Notes under the pieces: model-generated
Databases searched by the model: none
Told to the model about the DNA's origin: nothing
What the model saw: only the letters and a program-made list of their open reading frames with translations
Source: Pedobacter sp. SL55
Lineage (GTDB): Bacteria > Bacteroidota > Bacteroidia > Sphingobacteriales > Sphingobacteriaceae
Length of the DNA stretch: 64,000 nucleotides
Reading direction: 5' to 3'
Assembly (NCBI RefSeq): GCF_026625705.1
Contig: NZ_CP113059.1
Span: 310,001 to 374,000 of the forward strand
In this document: in pieces, positions 45,603 through 55,994 of the stretch
How the letters are laid out: each line of letters opens with the position of its first letter
Numbering within the stretch: the first letter of the stretch is position 1
Made by a program: the position numbers and the translations under genes

Positions 45603-46943
45603 ATGTTTAAAATAAAATCGGCAAACCTTATTGTAATGCTAATGATTGGCATTGGTTTGCCAGCGCTAAGTGTTGCCCAACAGCCAATAACGTTAAAAGA
45701 TGCGTTGAAATATGCTTTAGAAAACAATGCTGCTGCAAAAAAAGCTGTTTTAGAAATTGATAAGGGCAAATTTAAAACACAAGAAGTAAGAGCACAAGCG
45801 CTACCACAAATTACAGGGAATGCAGGTTTAACTTATAATGCAATTATTGGTCAGTTGGTTGCCAATTTTAATGGCACAACCCAATCGTTTCCAATGGGAC
45901 AGTCTTGGGTATCAGTTGCCGGAGTTCAGCTATCGCAGCAATTGTTTAACCAACAGGTATTTACCGGTTTGCAAGCCGCCAAATCTAGCGAAGCCTATTA
46001 CAGATTAAATGCGCAGCTTACGCAAGAGCAGGTAATTGAGCAGGTAGCCAACAATTATTATCAGGTATTGGTAAATAAACAACAATTAAACGTAATTGAT
46101 ACCAATATCAAAAATGTAAAAGTAGTGGAGAAAATTATTGCTAACCAATATCAAAATGGATTAGCGAAAAAAATTGATGTTGACCGTATCAAAGTTAATT
46201 TAACCAATTTAACTACACAAAGAGCAGAGGCCGAAAATGGCATTACCATGCTAGAAAACCAATTGAAGTTTGCTATGGGAATGTCTGTTTATACGCCAAT
46301 TACACTTCCTCCTTCTGAACTAACCGAAGTTAACCAAAACCCACTTTTGGCAGACACCGTAAATTTAGCATCGAGAACAGAAATGAAATTATTGGATGTG
46401 CAAGGCAAATTGTTGAACCTACAACGTAAAGCATACGTTTCGGAATACTACCCTACGCTTGCATTAACTGCAAACTACAACTATAACAGTCAATCAAATG
46501 GTTTCGATTTTTTAACTTCTAACCGTAATGCCATTGGTTTTGATGCTTCTGCAATTGGCTTAACTTTGCGTATTCCAATCTTCAACGGCTTTTTAACTCG
46601 TTCTAAAGTGAGACAAGCAGATGTAGAAATTAAACAATACGAAGTTGACCGCAGAGAAACAACCAATTCATTGAACATGGCTTATGAGAATGCTAAAATC
46701 CAGTTGAGAAATAGTATCAACACCATCAATTCTCAAAAGAAAAATGCTGAGTTGGCAAGAGAAATCTATGTAAGCACGCAAAACAACTACAACAACGGAT
46801 TGGCTTCATTAACCGATCTTTTAGATACCGAAAATGCTTTGACACAGGCTCAAAATAGCTACACACAAGCATTATTGAACTACAAAATTGCAGAAATACA
46901 GTTGATGAAATCTAAAGGCGAAATCAACACCTTAGCCCAATAA
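45603..46943 (+). CDS. TolC-type outer membrane efflux protein
   Basis: This 446-aa protein has a signal peptide (ANLIVMLMIGIGLPALSVAQ) and two TolC-like halves made of coiled-coil helices and short beta segments (ITLKDALKYALENN at the start; LASLTDLLDTENALTQAQ near the end). It forms the outer membrane exit duct of a tripartite pump. It sits between tetR and the adaptor gene, with 32 bases to the latter. Confidence 0.94.
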   Translation: MFKIKSANLIVMLMIGIGLPALSVAQQPITLKDALKYALENNAAAKKAVLEIDKGKFKTQEVRAQALPQITGNAGLTYNAIIGQLVANFNGTTQSFPMGQSWVSVAGVQLSQQLFNQQVFTGLQAAKSSEAYYRLNAQLTQEQVIEQVANNYYQVLVNKQQLNVIDTNIKNVKVVEKIIANQYQNGLAKKIDVDRIKVNLTNLTTQRAEAENGITMLENQLKFAMGMSVYTPITLPPSELTEVNQNPLLADTVNLASRTEMKLLDVQGKLLNLQRKAYVSEYYPTLALTANYNYNSQSNGFDFLTSNRNAIGFDASAIGLTLRIPIFNGFLTRSKVRQADVEIKQYEVDRRETTNSLNMAYENAKIQLRNSINTINSQKKNAELAREIYVSTQNNYNNGLASLTDLLDTENALTQAQNSYTQALLNYKIAEIQLMKSKGEINTLAQ

Positions 46944-46975
46944 ACCAAAATATAGAAGAAATAACGTCAAATAAA

Positions 46976-48043
46976 ATGAAAAGAGTAATCACCATAATTA
47001 TTGTAGTAGTTGTAGTTTTAGCTGCAATTGGCTATGTATTAAACAACAACAAGAAAAAAGCGCAGGAAACTACCGACTTTATTGCTAAAGGTAGTGGTGC
47101 TGTTGCTGTAAAAGTTGCCAATGTAGAACGCAAGGAAATTAACTTAGACTTTACCGCAAACGGAAACTTTGCCGCAAACCAAGAACTAAATTTTTTATCA
47201 GAAAACGCTGGCCGTGTAAGTAAAATCTACGTATCAGAAGGCGATAGAGTAAGCAAAGGACAAGTTTTAGCACGCATAGATGCAGAAATTATCAATACAG
47301 ATAGAGAAACTGCAGAAGCTACTTACCAAAATGCACTAAAAGACGAGGCTAGATACCAAAGTTCTTACGCTACTGGCGGTGTTACCCAACAACAGTTAGA
47401 TCAAGCTAAATTAGCTACCCAAAATGCCAAATTACGCTTACAAGCTTCACAAAGAAGATTGAGCGATGCGAATATCAAATCTCCAATTAACGGAATTGTA
47501 AATAAAAAATACATAGAAGTTGGTGCTTTTGTAACCGCACAAGGAACTCAATTATTCGAGCTGGTAGATGTTTCTAAATTGAAACTGAAAGTAAATGTAA
47601 ACGAAGCGCAGGTAGCTAACTTGAAAAACGGTGATGCTGTGCAAATCCAATCTTCGGTTTTCCCTAATGAGAAATTTTCTGGAAAAGTAACTTTTATTGC
47701 TCCAAAAGCTGACGAAACTTTAAACTTCCCTATCGAGATTGAAGTAAGCAACAACATAAAAAACAGCCTAAAAGCTGGAATGTATGGCACAGCGTTGTTC
47801 AAGTTCCCTAAACAAGCGCCAGCAATTTTGGTACCCCGTACTTCTTTTGTGGGTAGTGTAAGCAGCAACGAAGTTTATGTACTTAACAAAGAGAAAAATA
47901 CTGCAGAAACTCGTAAAGTAGTATCTGGTCGTATTTTGGGAGATAACGTAGAAATTTTAAGCGGCTTAAAAGAAGGCGAAACTGTAATTACAAGTGGCCA
48001 AATTAACTTAACAGAAGGTACGCCGGTTACGATTATAAAATAA
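46976..48043 (+). CDS. RND efflux adaptor (membrane fusion protein)
   Basis: This 355-aa protein starts with a membrane anchor (ITIIIVVVVVLAAIGYVL). It has a biotinyl-lipoyl-like domain (GRVSKIYVSEGDRVSKGQVL, ~residues 77-96), a coiled-coil hairpin, a matching lipoyl half (SPINGIVNKKYIEVGAFV) and a beta-barrel C-terminus ending LTEGTPVTIIK. It links the inner membrane pump and TolC in the periplasm. All regions are intact. Confidence 0.94.
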   Translation: MKRVITIIIVVVVVLAAIGYVLNNNKKKAQETTDFIAKGSGAVAVKVANVERKEINLDFTANGNFAANQELNFLSENAGRVSKIYVSEGDRVSKGQVLARIDAEIINTDRETAEATYQNALKDEARYQSSYATGGVTQQQLDQAKLATQNAKLRLQASQRRLSDANIKSPINGIVNKKYIEVGAFVTAQGTQLFELVDVSKLKLKVNVNEAQVANLKNGDAVQIQSSVFPNEKFSGKVTFIAPKADETLNFPIEIEVSNNIKNSLKAGMYGTALFKFPKQAPAILVPRTSFVGSVSSNEVYVLNKEKNTAETRKVVSGRILGDNVEILSGLKEGETVITSGQINLTEGTPVTIIK

Positions 48044-48127
48044 GTTAGATGTGAGTATTGAGATATGAGTATTGAGACACATTCAAATCCCAATACTTAA
48101 TACGCAATACGCAATACTGAAAAAAAG

Positions 48128-51100
48128 ATGAAAATTACTGACATATCCATAAAAAGACCTTCTTTGGTAATTGTGGTATTTACCGCACTAACCTTGATGG
48201 GTTTATTGAGTTATTTCTCGTTAGGATACGAGCTTTTACCAAAGTTCACTTCTAACGTAGTATCTATCTCTACTATTTACCCTGGTGCTTCGCCAAACGA
48301 AGTAGAAAGCTTACTGTAACCAAGAAAATTGAAGATGCAGTATCTTCGATGGAGAACATTAAAAAAATTAACGCCAGTTCTTACGAAAGTTTATCGGTTG
48401 TGGTAATTACCCTTACCGACAAAGCCGAAATAGATATTGCCCTTAACGATGCACAAAGAAAAGTAAACGCCATCTTGGCAGATTTACCAGACGATGTAAA
48501 ACAGCCATCATTGAGTAAATTCTCGTTAGATGATTTCCCTGTAATTACGATGTCTGCATCGGGTAACTTAGACGATATTTCGTTCTACGATTTGATGGAC
48601 AAACGTATTGCTCCAATCATTTCTCGTGTATCTGGTGTGGCACAAGTAAATTTAATTGGTGGTTCAGAGCGTGAAATTAAAGTAGGCTTAGATGCTAAAA
48701 AAATGCAGGGTTACGGCTTATCTGTACCCGCTGTGCAACAAGCAATTTTGGCTTCTAACTTAGATTTCCCTACGGGTAGTGTAAAAACCAAAGAGCAAGA
48801 CATTTTGGTACGTTTATCTGGTAAGTACGCAAGTATAGATGAGATGCGTAACCTAGTAGTTTCTACCGGAAAAGATGGCGCACAAATTCGTTTAGGCGAT
48901 ATTGCCGATGTTCAGGATACACAAAAGGAAACAGAGAAAATTGCCCGTATCAACAGAGCAAACTCTATTGCTTTACAAATTATTAAACAGAGTGATGCCA
49001 ATGCGGTAACCGTAAGTGAAGGCACAAAAGCCATCATCGAAAAACTAAAAACTGATTACAAAGACATCAATTTAGATATCAAGATTGTAAACGATAGTTC
49101 TGTTTACACATTACAATCTGCCGATGCAGTAATCCACGATTTAATGTTAGCGGTAGTTTTGGTAGCTGTAGTAATGCTTTTCTTCTTACATAGCTTGCGT
49201 AATGCAATTATTGTAATGGTTTCCATTCCAGCATCGTTAATTGCTACGTTTATCGGTATTTCATTATTTGGTTATTCGTTAAACTTAATGTCTCTACTTG
49301 GTTTATCTCTTGTTGTAGGTATCTTGGTAGATGATGCGATTGTGGTTTTAGAAAACATCCAACGCCACATGGAAATGGGTAAAAACCGAGTACGTGCCGC
49401 TATAGATGGTACTCGTGAAATCGGTTTTACCGTAGTATCCATCACTTTCGTAATTGTGGTAGTATTTTTCCCAATCGCAGTGAGTACGGGTATGGTGGCT
49501 AACATTTTACGCCAGTTCTGTGTGGTGGTAATTATTGCAACATTATTATCGTTAGTTGCTTCATTTACTATTGTACCATTAATTTTCTCTCGCTTTGGTA
49601 AATTAGAGAAAATAGAAGGTAAAAACGCATTTGGCAAATTCATCCTTTGGTTCGAGAAACAATTGGCAAAATTTACCAGATGGATTACCAAATTATTAGA
49701 ATGGACACTTAAACACAAAGCCATTACATTGGTATCCATGGTTTTATTACTGCTATCTTCATGTGGTTTATTAGCTGGCGGATATATTGGTTTCGAGTTT
49801 TTCCCTAAATCTGATAAAGGTGAGTTCTTGCTACAAATTGAGATGCCAAAAGACGCTTCTTTAGAGCAAACCAACTTGTATACGCAAAAGGCAGAGAACT
49901 ATTTAAGTGGTCAAAAAGATGTAATTCAAATGATTACCACTGTTGGTCAATCTAGCGGAAACATGGGAGCTACTACAGCAACCGCTTATAAATCAGAAAT
50001 TAACGTTAAGTTAAAAGACAAACCAGAACGAGGCAATGTTTCTTCTGATATCATTTCTACCACCTACACTCGCGAGTTAGAAAAAGTGTTGGTAGGCGCT
50101 AAAATTAAAACCGTTCCAATCGGTATTTTAGGAACTGCAGATAATGCACCAATCCAACTGGTAGTAATGGGACCCGAATTAGATACTGTTTTAGCGGTGG
50201 CCGAAAGAGCAGAAAAAGTATTGGCAAAAATTCCTGGTGCTACACAAACCAAGCTTTCGGTAGAAAAAGGAACACCAGAAATTAACGTAAAAGTTGATAG
50301 AGATAAGATGTCGGCCTTAGGATTAAACTTGCAAACCATAGGTACAACCATGCAAACAGCCTTTGCTGGAAATACAGATGGCAAATTCCGTCAAGGTGAG
50401 TATGAATATGACATCAACATCCAGTATCAGGATTTTAATCGTAAAGATATTGATGACGTACGTAATTTGATCTTCGTTAACCAAATGGGGCAACAAATTA
50501 AACTTTCTCAATTTGCCGACATTAGAGAAGGTTCTGGCCCAAGTTTGTTAGAGCGTTTAAACAAATCTACCTCGGTAACCGTGCAGGCACAAACTGTAGG
50601 AATACCAACAGGTACCGTGGTTGCTAATTTCCAAACGGAGTTAGATAAAATGAAATTGCCCGCAGGTGTTAGTTTCTTCTGGTCGGGCGATCAAGAAAAC
50701 CAAAGCGAAGGTTTTGGTACTTTAGGTATTGCCTTACTAGCTGCAATTATCTTGGTTTACTTAATTATGGTGGCACTTTATGATAGTTTTGTTTATCCGT
50801 TTGTGGTAATGTTCTCTTTACCGCTAGCATTAATTGGCGCCTTACTTGCCTTGGCGTTAACCAATAACGCTTTGGGTATCTTTACCATCCTTGGTTTTAT
50901 TATGCTAATGGGTCTAGTAGCTAAGAATGCGATTATCTTGGTAGATTTTACCAACCAAATGAAAGCGCAAGGTAAAACAACTCACGAAGCTTTAATTTTA
51001 GCCAACCACGCTCGTTTACGTCCAATTTTAATGACCACCATTGCCATGGTAATTGGTATGTTGCCTATTGCATTGGCAAGTGGTGCCGGTGCCGACTGGA

Positions 51101-51300
51101 AAAACGGTTTGGCATGGGTAATTATTGGCGGGTTAACCAGTTCGCTCTTCCTTACATTGGTGGTTGTACCAGTAATGTACCAAATCTTCGATAATATTTT
51201 AGAGAGGTTTGGGTTTAACAAAAAAGTACAAACCATTGAAGAATTAATGGTAGAACCCTACGATCACAAAGATGTGAACGAGTGGGAACAACACCACTAA
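48128..51300 (+). pseudogene. RND efflux pump permease, broken by one frameshift
   Basis: From ATG 48128 the frame reads the first membrane helix (LVIVVFTALTLMGLLSYFSL) and stops after VESLL at TAA 48317-48319. From 48316 another frame continues as VTKKIEDAVSSMENI and runs without interruption to 51300. Restoring one base gives a ~1,057-aa AcrB-type protein with 12 helices, including LSLVVGILVDDAIVVLENIQ and GFIMLMGLVAKNAIILVD. One base appears lost between about 48309 and 48318. Translation from ATG 48349 would lack the first helix and would not be expected to work. The other operon genes are intact, so an assembly error is also possible. Confidence 0.9.
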
Positions 51301-51330
51301 GCATTTTTCCCAACACACAATAAAGCCAGT

Positions 51331-51360
51331 CCCGATAGCATTACGTTATCGGGATTTTTT
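51331..51360 (+). terminator. Terminator of efflux operon
   Basis: CCCGATA pairs with TATCGGG around an 8-9 base loop and is followed by six T. Confidence 0.88.
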
Positions 51361-51480
51361 AATTCGCCCAACCGCTCGCAAAAGCGTCATTCCAAATTTA
51401 GTTTGGAATATTAATGCCATAAGACAGCTCTGCTGTATTATTTAGAAAATCAAAACCATCAGCTTCGTTTAAAAGCTAGC

Positions 51481-51623
51481 CGGGCTTTACGCTACAATCT
51501 TTTTGTTGTGGGCACTGCCATTAACTCTTGTCATCCTGAGCTTGTCGAAGGATTGTTATGGCTAAAGTCTTCGACAGGCTCAGACTGACAAGCAAAAAGT
51601 ATTTCTGCTGCAATCCCGTTTAG
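51481..51623. repeat. 143-bp dispersed palindromic repeat, copy 1
   Basis: This element matches 58283-58425 end to end: CGGGCTTT-CGCT-CAATC at the left, CTGAGCTTGTCGAAGGATT in the middle and TGCAATCCCGTTTAG at the right. The middle holds an inverted repeat (TGAGCTTGTCGAAG with CTTCGACAGGCTCA). Confidence 0.8.
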
Positions 51624-51712
51624 TTAACCCAAGCCTGCTTTCTATATTAAAGTTTTTTTCTGGCAAGTGTAAGTATTTCTCCTAAGTTGCTACTAATGTT
51701 AAAAAAGGAATT

Positions 51713-51886
51713 ATGAAACCATCATGATTTTGCCAATCACAGGCACCAATGAATAAAATCATGATAGCTTCATAACCATTGAAAAACAAACTTTATACAT
51801 ATGAAACCATCATGATTTTTCAAACCACACCATTGAGATGAATAAATCTGATAGCTTCATCACCATTGAGAACAAATTATATACAG
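51713..51886 (+). repeat. Two tandem leader-like units before a lipoprotein gene
   Basis: Unit 1 (51713-51800) and unit 2 (51801-51886) are diverged copies of ~87 bases, each beginning with ATGAAA and ending in TATACA-like sequence. The next ATGAAA (51887) is the true start of the lipoprotein gene. Unit 1 contains a perfect inverted repeat (ATCATGATTTT with AAAATCATGAT); unit 2 has a decayed version. Confidence 0.65.
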
Positions 51887-52081
51887 ATGAAAAGATTAGC
51901 AGTAATTATAATTACAGCAATGGCGTTAACCAGTTGCGGAAAAACATCATCGCCTGATGGCAGAGCACAACTAAGAGACCAAGAACTATCTGAAAGAATA
52001 GATGCACTAGAGCAAAAACAAATCGTTATTTTAGATAGCCTGCAATTCTTAAACGAAAAAATAAAATCGATACAGAAATAA
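51887..52081 (+). CDS. Small lipoprotein
   Basis: This 64-aa protein has a lipobox (AVIIITAMALTSCGK) with the lipid-modified Cys at about residue 19, followed by a short charged helix (SERIDALEQKQIVILDSLQF) likely to form a coiled coil. ATG 51887 is chosen because it gives the signal peptide directly; an upstream in-frame start would add seven residues. It would be anchored in the periplasm or outer membrane. No function is known. Confidence 0.75.
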   Translation: MKRLAVIIITAMALTSCGKTSSPDGRAQLRDQELSERIDALEQKQIVILDSLQFLNEKIKSIQK

Positions 52082-52100
52082 TAATTTGCGTTCTTTCGTC

Positions 52101-52172
52101 ATTGTGAGGTACGAAGTAATCTTAAAGCAATAAAAATTATAATCGTTGTAAGATTGCTTCGTACCTCACAAT
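52101..52172. repeat. Palindromic intergenic repeat
   Basis: ATTGTGAGGTACGAAG...AATCTTA is mirrored by TAAGATTGCTTCGTACCTCACAAT. The same design occurs at 62953-63048, with GCGAGGCACGA and CTCGCAAT ends. Confidence 0.75.
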
Positions 52173-52202
52173 CACGATTTGTGAAAACCACTACTTTAAC
52201 TA

Positions 52203-52689
52203 ATGAGCGAAATAGAATTTCTTCAGTTGCTTTCTGCCAACCAAGGTATAATTGGCAAGGTATGTAGTATCTATTGCAACCAGAAGGAAGACTATGAAGA
52301 TTTGTTTCAAGAGATTACCTATCACGCTTGGAAGGGCTACGCAACATTTAGAGGCGACTCTAAATTTAGTACCTGGCTTTATCGCATTGCGTTAAATACC
52401 GCCATTAGCTCATTTAGAAAAAGAAGACCAACAATAGATTTTGTGGAAGTTTTGCCAGATACAATTTTTAAGCACAAATGAAATAGACGAGCAAAAACAG
52501 CAATTGATTGCAGCAATTAAGCAACTTAACGAAGGCGAACGAGCAATTATTGCACTTTACTTGGAAGAAATGAGCTACCTAGAAATTGCAGAAATAATTG
52601 GCATTAGTGAAAATAATGTGGGCGTTAAAATCAATCGAATTAAAAATAAGCTACATCAAATTTTAAAACAATGGAAACAGATAATTTAA
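52203..52689 (+). pseudogene. ECF sigma factor gene with frameshift
   Basis: The first frame (52203-52481) encodes sigma region 2 (YEDLFQEITYHAWKGYATFR, then STWLYRIALNTAIS). The second (from 52441, other frame) encodes region 4 (ALYLEEMSYLEIAEIIGISE, NNVGVKINRIKNKL). They join near 52460-52480, at a run of five T. A one-base change restores a single ~160-aa ECF sigma factor. The following gene (52671) is a membrane protein that may be its anti-sigma partner. Confidence 0.85.
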
Positions 52690-53225
52690 AATCAGTTTGG
52701 CAGGACATTTCAACACCTCAAAAAAACAAAGAGGAGTTAAACCTTATGTTGAAGCAAAATAGCCACCCTGTTTTAACATCAATTAAAAAACAAATTACCA
52801 TAGAGCTATTGGGCTTTACAGCATTTCTATTTTGCTATTTCACTATGTTTGATGGCCAAACCAAGCCGCTAGCCACTAACCTAATTCTTATTACCGCCAT
52901 ACTCATCCAATTAATTTTTGGCTATAAAGGCTTTTTGATGCAAAGTAGTTTTAGAAGCAGCACCAACCTTAATAACGATTTGGAAGGTTTCGCCACCAAG
53001 TTAAAATCTTACAGAATGGAAGTGATATTAGCCAGAGCATTTTTTGCAATTGGAGTGGTTGCCTTCTTTACTTACAATATCAACTTTTCGATAAGCAAAT
53101 TTTGGGTTTTAGCTGCTATTTTAATAATTTTTAGTGTACAGCTAGGGCTCCTTTATCGTATTTGGTCTAAAAGGATAAACAGATTGCAGTTGATATTAAA
53201 AGAGTTTAAAAGTTATGCTATTTAA
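52671..53225 (+). CDS. Membrane protein, probable anti-sigma partner
   Basis: This 184-aa protein starts METDNLKSVWQDISTP and has four membrane helices (LLGFTAFLFCYFTMF, LATNLILITAILIQLIFGYK, ILARAFFAIGVVAFFTYN, FWVLAAILIIFSVQLGLLY). The start overlaps the sigma gene by 18 bases, so the two are translationally linked. A soluble N-terminus before the membrane helices and linkage to an ECF sigma gene suggest an anti-sigma-like role; the family is not certain. Confidence 0.78.
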   Translation: METDNLKSVWQDISTPQKNKEELNLMLKQNSHPVLTSIKKQITIELLGFTAFLFCYFTMFDGQTKPLATNLILITAILIQLIFGYKGFLMQSSFRSSTNLNNDLEGFATKLKSYRMEVILARAFFAIGVVAFFTYNINFSISKFWVLAAILIIFSVQLGLLYRIWSKRINRLQLILKEFKSYAI

Positions 53226-53418
53226 AAACTGGTTCTACGGTTAACCTTAAACATTTGGTCATTCCCTCCAATTATATCGGAGCAGGCGTAAACCTTAAAG
53301 CGATAGATATATAAATTTTAACCTTTTATCGCATTACGATTGCCAGTCAAGCTGGCAATGACGTGGAGGCTATAAAGCTAAACGTCAAGACTAATTCCTA
53401 ACACCTGATACCTAATCC

Positions 53419-54603
53419 CTATTTTATCGCTCTAATTTTACTTACCAACAAACTAATCAAAATACCGAAACAACCTACTACAGCAAATGAATAACGAAGG
53501 TTAAACAACTCGGAAATGTAGCCAATTAATGGCGGCCCCATTAAAAAACCAAAATAGCCAATACTCGAAACCATCGCAATAGCTAAGCTAGAAGGCATTT
53601 TATCGTTATTACCGGCAATGGTATAAATCATTGGGATGATCACAGATACACCAATACCGACCATCATAAAACCGAAAGTTGCTACAGCCAAATATGGAAA
53701 TGCCACGGATAAAAACATCCCTACAGAAACCAGCACTCCACAAAATTGCAGCATTGTTTTTCGTCCGTAAGCAGCAATAAATTTATCCCCAATAAAGCGT
53801 CCAATAGTCATCATTGCAGAGTAGGAAGCGTAACCTAAAATTACCCATTTAGCTGGCGAATGTACAATTTCTTTGAAGTAAACGCCGCTCCAATCCATCA
53901 TTGCACCTTCGGCTGCCATACTACAAAAAGCGATGATTCCTAACTGTATCAGCATGCCTTGTGGTTTCTGTAAAAACTTTGGCTTCTCTTTCTGTGGAGA
54001 TTTTCCTATGAGCAAAAAACGATGATTGATAAAAATATGAACCCAACCTATGGGAGCAATGATCCAGAAATGTGTACTGGTAGTTAAGTGTAAATTCATC
54101 ATTAACAAGCCTACCAATGCTCCAGTAAATAGGCCCAAACTCCACGAACCATGGAAAGACGACATGATTGGCTTTCCATAATGACCTTCGGCAGTAACAG
54201 CCTGCGTATTTAAAGCTATATTACAAAGGTTACCAGATATGCCAAACAAGAGCAAAAATAACGCTAAATGCCAACCATGCGTGGCTAAAGCCAAATTAGT
54301 TAAACAAAGCGCATAAAGAGGCGTTGCTAAAGTGAGGATTCTCTTGCTGCCGTAAATAGCCACCAATCGCCCAGAAAGCGGCATGGTAATTAATTGACCA
54401 ATAGGGAGCGCCAATAAAATAATTCCTAAAGCGGCGTCAGAAAGATTTAAAGCAGCTTTCAAATCTGGAATACGGCTTGCCCAACTAGCAAATACCAAAC
54501 CTTGGCCAAAGTAAAAAAGCGATACTGCTAAGCGGATGGTTTTTCTACTATATTTAGAGGTTTCTTTAATGGTTGAATATGAACTGTCTGCAATTGTTGA
54601 CAT
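53419..54603 (-). CDS. MFS transporter
   Basis: This 394-aa protein has about 12 membrane helices and the MFS loop pattern after helix 2 (PLSGRLVAIYGSKRILTL, ~residues 74-91). The N-terminus reads FYFGQGLVFASWASRIPDLK, which resembles the YbjJ/fucose-permease-like branch of exporters. The substrate is unknown. It is a single-gene unit. Confidence 0.9.
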   Translation of the reverse strand: MSTIADSSYSTIKETSKYSRKTIRLAVSLFYFGQGLVFASWASRIPDLKAALNLSDAALGIILLALPIGQLITMPLSGRLVAIYGSKRILTLATPLYALCLTNLALATHGWHLALFLLLFGISGNLCNIALNTQAVTAEGHYGKPIMSSFHGSWSLGLFTGALVGLLMMNLHLTTSTHFWIIAPIGWVHIFINHRFLLIGKSPQKEKPKFLQKPQGMLIQLGIIAFCSMAAEGAMMDWSGVYFKEIVHSPAKWVILGYASYSAMMTIGRFIGDKFIAAYGRKTMLQFCGVLVSVGMFLSVAFPYLAVATFGFMMVGIGVSVIIPMIYTIAGNNDKMPSSLAIAMVSSIGYFGFLMGPPLIGYISELFNLRYSFAVVGCFGILISLLVSKIRAIK

Positions 54604-54806
54604 GAAAGAACGACGGGGATTAAATTTGCAGCAAAGGTCTGTAAAAGCAAAGACAATGTCGTTATCCCTCTCCTACTCTTTTTATATTTAACATTGAGAT
54701 TACTTTAGAAGCTGAAAGTGAAAAGCACAAAGCTAAAAGATAGCAGCTAACATTCCCTTCTTTTTAGAGGGGTGCCCAACGGGAGGGGTGTTTACAAAAC
54801 TTAATC

Positions 54807-55988
54807 TTACTTAATCCCTCTCCCTATTGTCTGCACAAAACTGTGAAAATTCAATTTCTTCTGTCTATCGCCTAAACGCACAATGATCACTTTATTTTGC
54901 GGATTGACATAAACTGATTGTCCAAACATTCCCTGTGCTTTATAGTCGTAAACTTTTTTGGCATAGAAATATCTTCCATCTGGATTTCTCTCTACTGGAT
55001 ATTTCAAACCTTCTTTATCCAACGAATTTGCTGCACTTATCGAATCTTTAAAAAACTTGAAATCTCTAGTGCCCCAAAATTGGTTCTTATACCTTAGTTT
55101 TGTTAAAGTATCTGGATTGGTAGTGAGATCTACCCACTTTTTAGAAACCAACTGTTTTCCTTCCCAATTGCCACCATTAAGATACAATCTGCCAATTTTT
55201 GCAAAATCTAAAGCCGTAGCACTGATACAGCAAAACGCCTTGATGTGATCTGCTTTATCCAAACTCCAAAGTGCATTGCTCTCTGCCCCTAGGGGTTTCC
55301 ACAAACGCTCCTGCATTAATTCTTGCAAACCTTTGCCCGTAGCTTTCTCTAAAACAAAAGCAAGTATTTGGGTATTGATGCTCTGATATTCGAAAACCTT
55401 TCCAGGTTCGCTTTTAAACTTCAATTTTCCTACAATCTTTTTTAAATCTGCCCCATAGTAACTACGGGTAATCTGCGAAAAAGGACTGAAAGAGCGCTCC
55501 TTAAAGTCGAAACCACTGCGCATATCCAACACATGTTGTATAGTTAAACGTTTAAACCTTTCATCGTTTTTGGCTAATTCTGGCAAATAATTTATTACCA
55601 GTTCATCTGCAGATTTGATTTCTCCTTTATCAATAGAAATTCCTATTAAAGTCCCCACAAAAGATTTAGCCATCGAAAAACTGGGTTGCCTTGCGGCTAA
55701 GGTATTGCCTTCGGATAAATGCTGATAAATGACGCTATCGTTTTTGATTACTAAAAAAACATTAGTTTTAGTGCCAATTAAAGAAGTATCTAAGTGTGCT
55801 TTTAAGGAATTGTATGCTTGGTTTCCTAAGTTCCTTTTAAAGTAAAATGGCGTGGTTGACTTTTGAATCGTTACATTTTCAAACTTTGCACTATCGCCCA
55901 AACCGGGGATTAAATATCGTACTGCTTTAATAGGTACACAAGCAGAAAGGAATAGTAAAATGACACCGAGTAGAAAAATGTTCTTCAT
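54807..55988 (-). CDS. Serine hydrolase, beta-lactamase family, lipoprotein
   Basis: This 393-aa protein has a lipobox (GVILLFLSAC) with Cys at residue ~17 and the class C beta-lactamase-like core. SFSMAKS provides the nucleophile Ser and general base Lys (SxxK). EYQSIN lies at the Tyr motif position and HSFVQTIGRG at the C-terminus. Such proteins act as esterases, peptidases or penicillin-binding enzymes at the membrane. ATG 55988 is preferred to a GTG six bases upstream. Confidence 0.9.
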   Translation of the reverse strand: MKNIFLLGVILLFLSACVPIKAVRYLIPGLGDSAKFENVTIQKSTTPFYFKRNLGNQAYNSLKAHLDTSLIGTKTNVFLVIKNDSVIYQHLSEGNTLAARQPSFSMAKSFVGTLIGISIDKGEIKSADELVINYLPELAKNDERFKRLTIQHVLDMRSGFDFKERSFSPFSQITRSYYGADLKKIVGKLKFKSEPGKVFEYQSINTQILAFVLEKATGKGLQELMQERLWKPLGAESNALWSLDKADHIKAFCCISATALDFAKIGRLYLNGGNWEGKQLVSKKWVDLTTNPDTLTKLRYKNQFWGTRDFKFFKDSISAANSLDKEGLKYPVERNPDGRYFYAKKVYDYKAQGMFGQSVYVNPQNKVIIVRLGDRQKKLNFHSFVQTIGRGIK

Positions 55989-55994
55989 TGTCAC

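Larger units (their letters stand above)
51301..51886. other. Intergenic region rich in repeats
   Basis: This gap holds the efflux-operon terminator (51331-51360), a dispersed 143-bp repeat (51481-51623) and two tandem leader-like units (51713-51886) that run into the start of the next gene. I see no gene in it. Confidence 0.6.

Noticed and set aside
49272..49874. 200-codon minus-strand frame
   Set aside because: It is antisense to the RND permease membrane region and a composition shadow.
51361..51660. Possible CRISPR-like or phase-variable repeat
   Set aside because: The repeats are dispersed palindromes, not regularly spaced direct repeats with unique spacers.
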